Part shown: positions 28,001 to 35,106 of the stretch, in pieces | How the letters are laid out: every line of letters starts with the position of its first letter | How positions within the stretch are numbered: the stretch's first letter is position 1 | From: Phoronis australis | Taxonomy: Eukaryota; Phoronida; Phoronidae | Direction of reading: 5' to 3' | Length of the DNA stretch: 62,000 nucleotides | Assembly: GCA_002633005.1 (NCBI GenBank) | Contig: NMRA01000204.1 | Span: 275,645-337,644 of the forward strand | The notes under the pieces: generated by a model | Databases searched by the model: none | What the model was told of the DNA's origin: nothing | Seen by the model: the letters and a program-made list of their open reading frames with translations, nothing else | Translations under genes and position numbers: made by a program

Positions 28001-31000
28001 AACCAATCCTCGTTCCGTCACCTGCTAATCACTGGCATTAATCTTGAAAGATAAAGGCAGGAATCAACTAAAATATGGTACTACCTATCTCATAAATTGG
28101 ATTTTATGGTCTTTGTTGGGTGGTCATTTCCCACAGTTGTGTAATATGCAAAAACCGTAGGTCACGCTTGCCAACTGGTAGACTTTGAAAAGTTTTCAAA
28201 TTTTCCTTCAAACTTTTGAGGGTTGTCAGAGGTTACTGAAAGCATTATTTTGTTTCTTAGAACTGGATGGGAAAATTGTTAGTATCTGTTAAGGCCAGAA
28301 CCAGGTTTGGTGTCCTTTTAAGCTAGTTTTAAAATTGCTTTCACACTCACTGACAATTACATGGGAAGCATTTGATAGCACACACTTGTGTTTTTCAATA
28401 GACCTACTAATCATGGTGTACCCAGCTCGTTAGCCTTGAAATACTCTACTGCCTTCATGTAACTGTTAATTGGAGACTTAATCTACAAGCAATGGGGAAT
28501 GATCACGCAGGACCGGTGACTCATATCGCCACCTGCCTGTACCAGGAGTTTATAAGTCTTCTCGGCAGGTGGCATAGGGGAACAGTTTTACTTAGCGAGA
28601 AGACTTTTTACAGTGTATGTGATAAGACGTGATTTATTTAAACAAAAGCTATTAAGTGCATCCTCATGGCTAGATACCACTGGCGTGATGTCCCGCGTGA
28701 CTAGTCACCAAGTCGCCATTGGGAAGTCTCTCATTGGAACTTAAAGATTGCACATTTGTTGAAATTTTTATGCAGGCAACTACAGATGTATGTAAATGGC
28801 AAACAGTTGTCGTGATTAGTGTTGGAAAAAAGAACATCGAGAACATCTCATGCCAAGAATTGTACGATGACACTTGACTTACCTCGAAATCCAACTGCTG
28901 CCTGCTGGTTTGGTAATTGGCTTAATTATGTTGCACACCCAGCAGAATTAATGAGAAGCAGAATACTGGCAACAATGCTAAAAATTTTAGGTTTTCAAAG
29001 GCATATTTCTTGTCCAATTTTCAAAATTCAAGAATCTAACCAATGCATGTACTTTTCACAAGCTATTTCAAATATGCTATTCAAAAACTTTCAAAACAAA
29101 AAGTCAGAAAAATATTTTTGTTCCCCCCTGTACTGTGTTTATGATGGGTCTGATTATCTAGAGCACCATCTAAGCACCCTGTTGCTTCCAGAGGCCATAT
29201 AATTGCCTACAACTGCATGGATCATTGCAGCAGATTTTGCGATAGGCAAACCAGCCGAGTTGCCCAATCTCGACTGGTGAGGGTGTCAATAGGATTCTTT
29301 TCATGTGAGAACTTCCTGTCTCAAAATGTCAGTTCGAAACTTGCACTTTGTGATTGTCCTCTGTTGTGTTCTTTTTCAGAAAATTGTCAAAAAAGTACAC
29401 GAGCGAGAACAGAGATACCAGGTGATGTTTTGTAACAGCGTAATTGGCCACCAGTAGTTGTTAGGCATGATAATGAATCTTGGGAGTTGAGATAACGATA
29501 AAAAGAGCTGCATGGTTATCTTGATAACTCTAATTTTATTTGTGATACTGAGACTACCTCATTGTCTTCATAACTTTGCAGTTTACAGTTTTTAGATCGT
29601 ATTTAAAATTTTGAGAGATGTGTTCACATACAGGCCTTGTATTCGGTATGTGGGAGCCCATCACTGAGAAACTCGGCGCATTCATGACACCTTGTACTTC
29701 ATCAAGAGATTTGTACAAGAACCGCAGTTATCATGATGCCTGTTTATCAGGAACACTGTGATCTAAAGACTTTTTGTGTGGAGTATAGCAATTACCACAT
29801 TAGCAATTAAACTCTAGTTATTAAAGAAATGTAATTGTGATTTTTCGATAAAAACTAACTTTTTTAAGTAGTTTCATTGGGTTTTAGTACCTCTTTGAAC
29901 TGATATAGACAATTAGCCAGCGGGAGGTGGCAGACAAAAGACTGTGGGAACGATTAACATCATAAACTAGATTAATATCTGGATTTAGCTTCAATTTGGG
30001 AACTGCTGTCACCTGGAGATTAAGCCAAGTGGGAGCTAGCATTTTGTAATGAAACTTGATTTAATCGAATATTGTGACCAGAGCTGTATGCAGCTGATCT
30101 GAATGACACTGAGAATCTTTTGTTTACCATCTAACAGGCTGTGATGAGAAACTTGGTTAAGCGCTACATTATGCACAAGGGGCGGGGCAATGATGACGAG
30201 GGCGTCACTGTGGACGACATTAGTGAAATCAAACAAGATGTGTCTGCATTCCGGTTTGAACTCCTAGAAATCCTGAAAAACAATGGGATGAAGATACCTC
30301 ACTATTCGGCTGCTAAATCATCAGGTAGTTGCTATGTGGTAGATTGATTCTTGCTTGTAAGTGGACAGGCGTACTTCGTTGAAAACTTGGCACAATCTGC
30401 AGCTGAGTGTGCTTCGTCAATAGATCGCAGTAGACAGAATCCTTGGATATCAGGAACAGTGTCCAAGCTTCTTTTGTGTGGAACAGGGCAATTACCGCAT
30501 AAGTAATGACATCGGGGCAATAAAATACCAACTGAAATAAATCAAAGTATTGTGGACTAAAACTGGCGATTTTTCAATCGCTTACGCTTCAGAAATTAAA
30601 TTACTCGTGAAAAGTTATTTTGGCATCGCCTTTTTTCCAAACAAGTGTGATGAATGTTGACTAAAAATGACACTGTTATGTCTGTTCTGTTGACCAAGGG
30701 ATGTGGTAAGTGGTTTAGGCCTTTTGAGTTCTAACAGAAGAGCTCCAGAATGCTTCACAATAGGTTAGGTGGTTATCTGATCTTGGAAAACAGTCATTCA
30801 CCTGGAGTTGAAACTAAGGGGGATATTTATATTGGGCCGTAATGAACTCTTGGACTTACCAGCTGATAACCAAAGAGCAGCACTGTAAAATAGGACTAGA
30901 GTTTGTAATGGAACTACGGTCAAGTGCAAACTGTGGTGTTCATAAAAACTGGCAAATATAATTTTTTGGCCAACTGGCAAAAAGAGAAATGTGTTTACAC

Positions 31001-31708
31001 AACTCACTATTACAGCAAATAAATTGACGAACATTGTTTTATAGCCTTATTAATGTTTTGTGTTTATATATTAACAATAATTTTATGATCAAAAATAAGC
31101 TATCCGTGTCACTAAACCGTTTGTCAACACTTTGTTAAACAGGCAAAAAGTTTGGGCGCCGGAAGAGTGGTATGACACTGGAGAGACTGAATAAGCGCAC
31201 AACTTCTGTGGAAACAATTCCTGAGACTGATGAGAAGGAAGATATTGCCAAAATCAACCTTCATGTATCGTCTAGTGATGGGGAGTTGAGTGTGAGAAGT
31301 CGCAAGATCTACAGTCGTGATAGCCCCAGCACAAGAATCAAGAGCAAAAAGTCACCTCTGACTGAGAATAAGAATGGAAAAACCCCAAATGGACGAATCC
31401 CTGACGAAGGTCTGGGAGACTCCCTGGACCAGCAAACAGAACAGCAAGAGAAGTCTGCGCCGGCGCAGAAACCAGCTGGCCACAAGGAAGTGACCCTTGA
31501 CCCTGCAGCTTTAACTAATATTGATGTGGAGGCTGGTGTCGCCGGCGATGCCAAGGGTGTTGTCACCACTGCCAAAGGTGTCGCCAACAGCCCATTTACG
31601 CACAAACCCGCTAAGCGCGTCACATTCTCTTGGCAAAACTGCAAAGAGGATGAAGACAAGAGTAAAGAAGGGGATAAGGAACCATATATCTACAATGGGA
31701 AATTGTGA
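3543..31708 (+). CDS. TRPC: TRPC cation channel, 11 recognised exons (TRPC4/5 and TRP-gamma type)
   Basis: Receptor-operated, calcium-permeable cation channel of the plasma membrane; family members open downstream of phospholipase C. Exons: 3543-4030, 14386-14901, 15929-16163, 19802-19939, 21167-21306, 24411-24751, 26733-26931, 27590-27784, 29380-29421, 30138-30324, 31143-31708. All introns are GT-AG and all phases agree, giving about 1,015 codons (human TRPC4/5 about 975). Order seen: N-terminal ankyrin-type segment, a zinc-site motif ([11 protein letters not shown]), six membrane segments, the pore helix, the TRP box (EWKFAR), the calmodulin/IP3-receptor-binding stretch (VMRNLVKRY) and a charged, low-complexity tail. 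The S2-S3 calcium-site residues E, Q, N and D (IWAEIKQ, MWNLLD) are kept. Text in exons 2-3 ([25 protein letters not shown]) is closest to Drosophila TRP-gamma as I remember it. Vertebrate subtype cannot be assigned without a tree. The start codon is unresolved. The pore motif reads LYW instead of LFW. Confidence 0.93.
4490..4645 (+). repeat. Dispersed repeat F, copy 1
   Basis: It aligns with 53140-53290 in the TAF1 upstream region. Shared blocks include tttcactaaaaa followed by catgtgac, and a common tttctactttca/tgtactttcaga stretch. Diverged. Function unknown. Confidence 0.6.
5310..5445. repeat. Degenerate (AAAT)/(ATGAATAA) simple repeat
   Basis: About 135 bases are made almost entirely of ataaataaat- and tgaataaat-like words with scattered substitutions. 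A decayed microsatellite in intron 1. Confidence 0.75.
7664..8145. repeat. Imperfect inverted-repeat element (candidate)
   Basis: The stretch actggagcaggttgg at 7726-7740 recurs inverted as ccaacctgctccagctgg at 8083-8100. Flanking words (gtcgag near both outer ends) also pair. This may be a short non-autonomous element of about 480 bp, but no clean target duplication was found. Confidence 0.4.
8330..9330 (+). repeat. Cluster of dispersed repeat G units
   Basis: Diverged, apparently head-to-tail units carry two marker words: one like cctcctgaaatttgacagac (for example 8784-8803) and one like ctatgccctctggtggc followed by T-rich tttgcctcattatc. The same pair recurs near 17000-17690, 25065-25470, 25990-26300 and, inverted, 42160-42480. 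Confidence 0.65.
9914..9933. repeat. (AT)n microsatellite
   Basis: An uninterrupted AT dinucleotide run of about 20 bases within TRPC intron 1. Confidence 0.9.
11729..14166. mobile_element. Non-autonomous DNA element with subrepeat-rich inverted ends
   Basis: About 2.44 kb. The left end ccgtaaacgttcgggttaac and the right end gttaacccgaacgtttacgg are inverted copies, each bordered by TA (11727-11728 and 14167-14168), so a TA target duplication is likely. Inside each end, over about 180-200 bases, runs an array of gggcggttaacc or gtgggcgcttaac words, spaced 16-40 bases and oriented oppositely at the two ends, as in foldback elements. The interior (about 11910-13950) contains no transposase I can recognise; its longest frames (88 and 94 codons) are unfamiliar. 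Another end of the family is at 1-98. The superfamily is not known: a TA duplication would fit Tc1/mariner-like or related enzymes. Confidence 0.85.
14386..14901 (+). CDS. TRPC: TRPC exon 2: ankyrin end, zinc motif, linker helices
   Basis: 172 codons, phase 0 to phase 0, acceptor ttctttcag, donor gtgagt. It encodes [18 protein letters not shown], then [11 protein letters not shown], which carries the His and three Cys of the zinc site described in TRPC4/5/6 structures. [20 protein letters not shown] follows, then the linker-helix region. The exon lies only 219 bases downstream of the inverted-repeat element in intron 1. Confidence 0.95.
14902..15928. other. TRPC intron 2, nothing recognised
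   Basis: 1,027 bases of AT-rich intron. No repeat shared with the rest of the window and no coding block were noticed. Confidence 0.6.
15929..16163 (+). CDS. TRPC: TRPC exon 3: pre-S1 and start of S1
   Basis: It enters in phase 0 ([18 protein letters not shown]) and leaves with one base of a split Phe codon at donor gtaagt. It covers the hydrophobic pre-S1 elbow (about 20 residues ending [10 protein letters not shown]) and the first half of S1 ([18 protein letters not shown]). Both are strongly conserved in the family. Confidence 0.94.
16925..17690 (+). repeat. Dispersed repeat G, long copy with conserved 3' part
   Basis: Two consecutive units. The second ends in gcgccatctggtggccattt, then tatgatacaaataaacaccc and cctagaagcacgccatttgc. 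The same blocks appear in the same order on the minus strand of 42190-42310 with few changes. The open frame at 17015-17359 lies inside the repeat and is probably not a gene. Confidence 0.75.
18127..18605 (+). mobile_element. Miniature inverted-repeat element B, copy 1
   Basis: About 480 bp with ends aggcctttcatactaac and gttagtatgaaagggcct, which are inverted complements. The interior matches the shorter copy at 38938-39240 on the other strand (cagttaactttgca; ttacttcgatg). No coding capacity. Intron 3 of TRPC. Confidence 0.8.
19802..19939 (+). CDS. TRPC: TRPC exon 4: S1 end, loop and S2 start
   Basis: The acceptor is tttatttcag. The exon completes the Phe codon and encodes [12 protein letters not shown], an extracellular loop with an NSST site that fits N-glycosylation, then [17 protein letters not shown], the start of S2. 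It leaves with one base of a Gly codon at gtaaga. Confidence 0.92.
20040..20550 (+). repeat. Dispersed repeat A, copy 2
   Basis: Same-strand copy of 1835-2335, colinear over about 500 bases with small insertions and deletions. Lies in TRPC intron 4. Ends near cccaacttgttgttgggcta and caaacaagttggga, which are themselves inverted and could form a hairpin. Confidence 0.85.
21167..21306 (+). CDS. TRPC: TRPC exon 5: S2-S3, calcium-site residues
   Basis: Acceptor ttttccag. It encodes [20 protein letters not shown] and [19 protein letters not shown], that is, the end of S2 and S3. The Glu and Gln of AEIKQ and the Asn and Asp of WNLLD sit where TRPC4/5 structures bind cytosolic calcium. It ends in phase 0 at CGG|gtaggt. 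Confidence 0.93.
21307..24046. other. TRPC intron 5, mostly nothing recognised
   Basis: No coding block and no RNA gene were recognised. A diverged fragment around 22870-23000 resembles text near 29930-30030 (gacaaaaga then a tcTggagTTggaac-type end). The intron's last part holds repeat E (24047-24213). Confidence 0.5.
24047..24213 (+). repeat. Dispersed repeat E, copy 1
   Basis: It aligns with the reverse complement of 34939-35106: gacctatcgc, then ggaaacgaaggtgtgtcaag, and ttggtcagttaagccgtcaa. One frame of both copies starts [10 protein letters not shown] and stays open for about 20 codons. That reflects recent common origin more than coding. Confidence 0.8.
24411..24751 (+). CDS. TRPC: TRPC exon 6: S4, S5 and outer pore loop
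   Basis: Acceptor cccgtgcag, phase 0. It encodes [20 protein letters not shown] (S4 region), [18 protein letters not shown] and S5, then the extracellular turret with two cysteines eight residues apart ([10 protein letters not shown]). The equivalent TRPC4/5 pair, which forms a disulfide, is four apart. It leaves with two bases of an Asn codon at gtaagt. Confidence 0.94.
25065..25470 (+). repeat. Dispersed repeat G fragment
   Basis: It starts with a near-palindrome (tatgcacccata ... tgtgggtgtata, 25070-25107), like the start of the long copy near 16927. It contains the marker cttcatgaaatttgacaaat at 25432-25451. Confidence 0.55.
25551..25950 (+). repeat. Dispersed repeat D, copy 1
   Basis: Colinear with 30411-30820 over about 400 bases: gacagaatccttggatatca, cttcttttgtgtgga, a gaatgcttcaca block about 325-335 bases from the start, and tctgatcttgga. 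A shorter relative is at 29695-29870. All lie in TRPC introns. Confidence 0.8.
25990..26300 (+). repeat. Dispersed repeat G fragments
   Basis: Two marker words occur about 200 bases apart: atcctgaaatttggcagacg (near 26007) and cttcatgaaatttgac (near 26212), with the gtggcaattttagttttg word between. Diverged tandem units in TRPC intron 6. An undetermined base (N) and a C-run follow at 26386-26395. Confidence 0.55.
26733..26931 (+). CDS. TRPC: TRPC exon 7: pore helix and S6
   Basis: Acceptor ccgtttcag. It encodes [19 protein letters not shown] (pore helix) and S6 with [16 protein letters not shown], the most conserved TRPC stretch. The pore motif is LYW, spelled CTC TAC TGG, where the family has LFW. 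It ends in phase 0 at gtaagt. Confidence 0.95.
27590..27784 (+). CDS. TRPC: TRPC exon 8: TRP helix and box
   Basis: Phase 0 on both sides, 65 codons. It opens with [20 protein letters not shown], which contains TRP box 1 (EWKFAR), then [15 protein letters not shown], typical of TRPC4/5 and TRP-gamma. It ends in a basic, Cys-rich stretch. Confidence 0.94.
28528..28606. other. Two interleaved perfect inverted repeats (pseudoknot topology)
   Basis: gccacctgcc (28528-28537) pairs with ggcaggtggc (28564-28573). aagtcttctcg (28554-28564) pairs with cgagaagactt (28596-28606). The arms alternate A-B-A'-B' and share one base at 28564. In TRPC intron 8. Function unknown. Confidence 0.7.
28870..29045 (-). 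repeat. Dispersed repeat A, inverted partial copy
   Basis: The reverse complement matches 1670-1800: attggacaagaaat, then ccaggcagcagttgg-like and ttcgaggtaagtcaagtgtc. Only the left third of the repeat is present. Confidence 0.7.
29380..29421 (+). CDS. TRPC: TRPC exon 9: 14-codon microexon
   Basis: The acceptor is ctttttcag and the donor CAG|gtgatg. The 42 bases encode [14 protein letters not shown] and join in frame to [10 protein letters not shown] of the next exon, matching the family's [12 protein letters not shown] junction. Both flanks are phase 0, so skipping would keep the frame. Confidence 0.85.
29695..29870 (+). repeat. Dispersed repeat D, short copy
   Basis: It matches the first part of the 25551 and 30411 copies (tcaggaacactgtgatct, ttttgtgtgga, gcaattaccacattagcaat). 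Confidence 0.65.
30138..30324 (+). CDS. TRPC: TRPC exon 10: CIRB region and coiled coil
   Basis: It encodes [17 protein letters not shown], the calmodulin/IP3-receptor-binding segment. An acidic linker and [20 protein letters not shown] follow, the latter corresponding to the C-terminal coiled-coil helix. It leaves with one base of a Gly codon at gtagtt. Confidence 0.93.
30411..30820 (+). repeat. Dispersed repeat D, copy 3
   Basis: Second long copy, in TRPC intron 10. It begins 87 bases downstream of exon 10. Confidence 0.8.
31143..31708 (+). CDS. TRPC: TRPC exon 11: C-terminal tail and stop
   Basis: The acceptor is gttaaacag. It encodes [20 protein letters not shown] and a long Ser/Lys/Glu-rich disordered tail, ending ...YIYNGKL and TGA. 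Near the end KRVTFSW fits the RVxF docking pattern of protein phosphatase 1. No C-terminal PDZ-binding signature like the TTRL of TRPC4/5 is present. Confidence 0.88.
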
Positions 31709-32200
31709 TGTGATTTTAGGTTAATGTCTTTTATTGTTAAAACCGTATGTATGCTCGCTGGTGTATGGTTTTGGACCTTGTGGTCATAACAGTTTCTGTT
31801 AATGATCATTGAGTATTTAGTGACTTTAACTTTATCATATAGTTCAGTGGCAGTTTAGAAAATTGGATGTCACTGAGTCACTGAACAATACTGGTATCTC
31901 AGATGTGATAATTTGGGCAGTTGAGGTGAAGCTTGCATCACGTTTTAAGACTTCTTTGACAAGACTAGTATCAAGTTTGCATCTGAGTTGGATGCCAGGC
32001 AGGTGAGCCATCTATGATGAACATTCACAAAAGGGTCTTTTCAGCTGTGTCAAAACTAGTTAAAGCATTTGCTGGATTGTTTCATGTAACAACCAATCGT
32101 GTGAAGTGCGGAAGTTCTAGCCAGTCACTGGTGAACATCAAACAGGGCACAGCCACAAGGCATACCATCGTAATTAAGCCTTCTTTTAATGAGAAGTTTT

Positions 32201-32250
32201 GCATGTGAACGCTCACTAGAAGTCTGCATGTGAACACTCACTAGAAGTCT
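32201..32250. repeat. 25-bp tandem duplication
   Basis: Two copies of gcatgtgaacgctcactaga plus agtct, with one difference (g/a at position 11). Probably in the TRPC 3' UTR. Confidence 0.9.
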
Positions 32251-33236
32251 GCAGGATCAGTGGTCATGTGAGAGATGTATTTGTAAATGCCATGATAAAC
32301 AGGACATGTGTCAATGAAGGGTTTGTGCAATCATTCAGCTCTTGTAGATTTGCACCGTTGTGATTTGCAGCGGCCGATAGGCATGGATCTGGATATGTTG
32401 TGCTTTACTTTACCTCTAATCAATTATTGTAAGTGAGGTGATACTACCAGTACAGGTTGTGTCTTGTGGGTATGTTTTAACATAGCCATGTGTTATTAAC
32501 CAACACTATGTTTTTGTATTATTGTTATAAGTGTTGATCTCGAGCTAAAATACAAATCTTGAAGATTAGTGAATCTAAATCACTCTCTCAGCCACACTCA
32601 TGTAGGTCTATGCTTCAATTTGAAATGTCTGAATATAACGTAGTTCACCTAGGAATTGAATTTATTAGCTCTTTGTGTTTGATACTTTTCGAACTTTATG
32701 TTCTTCAAGATTTGACCTAAATAGTTCACACTTTTAACTTTCGATTGAGTTTCAGTTATGTGTAATTTTTGTTATAATTGTTTCAGTTAGTTTCAGTCAA
32801 ATAGATGGGGCGAGTGCAAGTCACATTGTCACAGCATATGTTGACAAAGTTAAAACTGTCAATGTGTGCCAGAAAAACAGATGATCACCAAAAAAGCAAA
32901 CACACTTTGCTTCTTATACAAAGCATGTATAAGAGGGACAATCATTCATTTTAATTTTGTGATGTTGAAATTCAGGATATCATTATGATTGAGTTTAGTA
33001 TACTTGGTGTCTGTGATTCTGATTAATTGACACAACATCGTTTTGTTCTATTATTGTCCCTGAAAAATGGTCAGGTATAACTTGTGTAAGAAAGCTTAAC
33101 CCCCTTGTCATTACAGAATCTTTGCTTTTGGGTTTGAGTGTAAGCAAGTGTTGAGTTCTGTAGGCCAATGGTGGTAAAATTAAGGCAATAGACTTTTGTT
33201 AGAGCTGGCTTTGTCATCTGGACTTTAGTGTTCTGA

Positions 33237-33479
33237 GGCCCGTTCCAAGAAAACTGACTTGGCTAAGACAATTTCAGTCAATTTTAAGGTACAAATTAAA
33301 TTTGTCTCACGTCCATTTCATGTCAAGAAAGAGATCTTAAGTTTGACTTTGTTTTTTGCTTACATTTTGTCGTAGTTTTGACTAACTTGCCTGATGTGGG
33401 AGTTTCAAAGTTTGGAAGTTGAGACAAGTCTTAGACTTAAGTAAAAATGAACTTAAGTCAGTTTCTAAGAACCGGGCCC
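33237..33479. mobile_element. Miniature inverted-repeat element C
   Basis: About 243 bp with ends ggcccgttccaagaaaactg and cagtttctaagaaccgggcc, which are imperfect inverted complements. They extend inward through acttggctaagac / gacttaagt... A similar end sequence without a partner occurs near 11006. The ggcccggttc...gaaac type of end is common in invertebrate miniature elements as I recall. Confidence 0.75.
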
Positions 33480-34588
33480 CAGGTTATTACAGGATCCTGT
33501 CTCAGTTATCAGGCCTAACTGGAGTCTGTTAATTGGAGTACATAAATCCACTATTCATTTGTCAATAACTGGGGGATAGAACTGGCTCTATAAGGTTTTT
33601 CTTCACAGACCAGTGACAAATATGAACTGTAATTGCTCTTGTATTATAGTTCCTGGATCTTGTTTATATAGCTGGTAACACAAATAGCATGTTTTGTCAG
33701 ATTTTAGATTACCACTTTTGGGCAATATGCAAATGGGGTGATCAGCCAGGAAGACAGTCTAGGTTATTTTTGATCAAATAAGAGGATTTTTAAGTGCTCA
33801 CTGTAAACCAAATTACCTGATATTTAAGGTGCAAGCCAAGTGGTCACTATTATGGTGTCACCCAATAGATTTTTAATCAAAAGTTAACCAACTTATGAAG
33901 CAGTCAGGTTCATGCATAATATGTTGCTGTGTAGAGCTCTTGGGGCAGAACTTAGTTAAACTCAACAGATACAGTATATTATTGTGTAGGTCTTTAGCCT
34001 AATCTTCAGGAACATTTCTGTCTTATTTACTGTGCATGTTATGTTTTTGCTATATGGAGATTCGTATTCGTTATTTGTACCAAGTTGTGGGCTTCAATTA
34101 TTTGTGTCAAGATTGTATTGTTTGCATGATGGTACTGAGTGAAACATTCAGTTGAGGATGGATCATTGAACTCGGTGAACACACAACCTACTTTTACGCT
34201 CAGAAACATGTTGTGCTTCTTTCAGATTTGTTTTTGTGTGATTATGTCCCCTGCGGGATATTTTGTGTCAATTTTTGATGCAAGACTGGCTTTCATTAAC
34301 ACGAAAACCACACAATAGAATCATCCCTATGTGAGTTTTAAAGCATGTCCAAACATGTGTAGTTGAAGAGTGTCCGAGTTTTTATTCATTGTAACTTCCG
34401 CGAAAGTAAATAAGAGTGATGAAATATTCATGATTTGAGTATTTTTTTAAACCTGTGATAAAACAAAAGTTTAGGTGGAGGACTGAAATTTTAAGTTCCT
34501 TGTGTGTTGGTAGAAATTTGGCAATAGTGTTTAAATAGCTGTCGTGGTAATGAGTACCTGTCTCTGTATCAAGGGATCTTTATGTAAT

Positions 34589-34747
34589 CAGGAGCGGATC
34601 CTGGATTTTTAATTGAGGAGGGGCCAGGGCAGAGTATTAGCCAGGATTTTGCCCATCAGATATTTGCACTCCTGAACTGCTAAACGGAATCTGGGAGAGT
34701 TAAAGGGGGGCCATGGCCCCCTTGGCCCCCTTCTAAATCTGTCACTG
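34589..34747. mobile_element. Candidate non-autonomous DNA element with GGATC/C-rich ends
   Basis: It starts caggagcggatcctgg and ends cttctaaatctgtcactg, weak inverted complements (CAGnGnCnGAT). The 3' half is rich in cccccttggccccc. This resembles widespread hAT-like miniature elements in animal genomes, but no 8-bp target duplication is evident. Confidence 0.5.
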
Positions 34748-34938
34748 TTGGCAACGAAAGATGAAAATTCTATTTAATTGTTAAGTGAAGATGACACACC
34801 TTTTTGTAATATTTGTAGCCGAAATATTCAGTAACTAAAAAGCATTTATGGTAAAATCTCACCAATTTCAGACAAAAATCAGACCTGCCAAAAAATCCTT
34901 TTTTGATTTTTCTTGGACTTCTAACGTCATTGTGAATG

Positions 34939-35106
34939 CCCAAGATTTTGAGTGACGGCTTAACTGACCAATCAGAATGCAGCATTCTTGACACACCTTC
35001 GTTTCCATTAGCTGCCATTTTACCCGACAAATTACACAATGTCGGGTAAAACCTATTGTTTGTCTGTCAACTTTTCGCAAGGGGGCGAGCCTGCGATAGG
35101 TCAATT
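34939..35106 (-). repeat. Dispersed repeat E, inverted copy
   Basis: The reverse complement of 24047-24213 with roughly 85 percent agreement by eye, colinear throughout. Confidence 0.8.

Noticed and set aside
31309-31659. 116-codon minus-strand open frame
   Set aside because: It is the shadow of TRPC exon 11 on the opposite strand.
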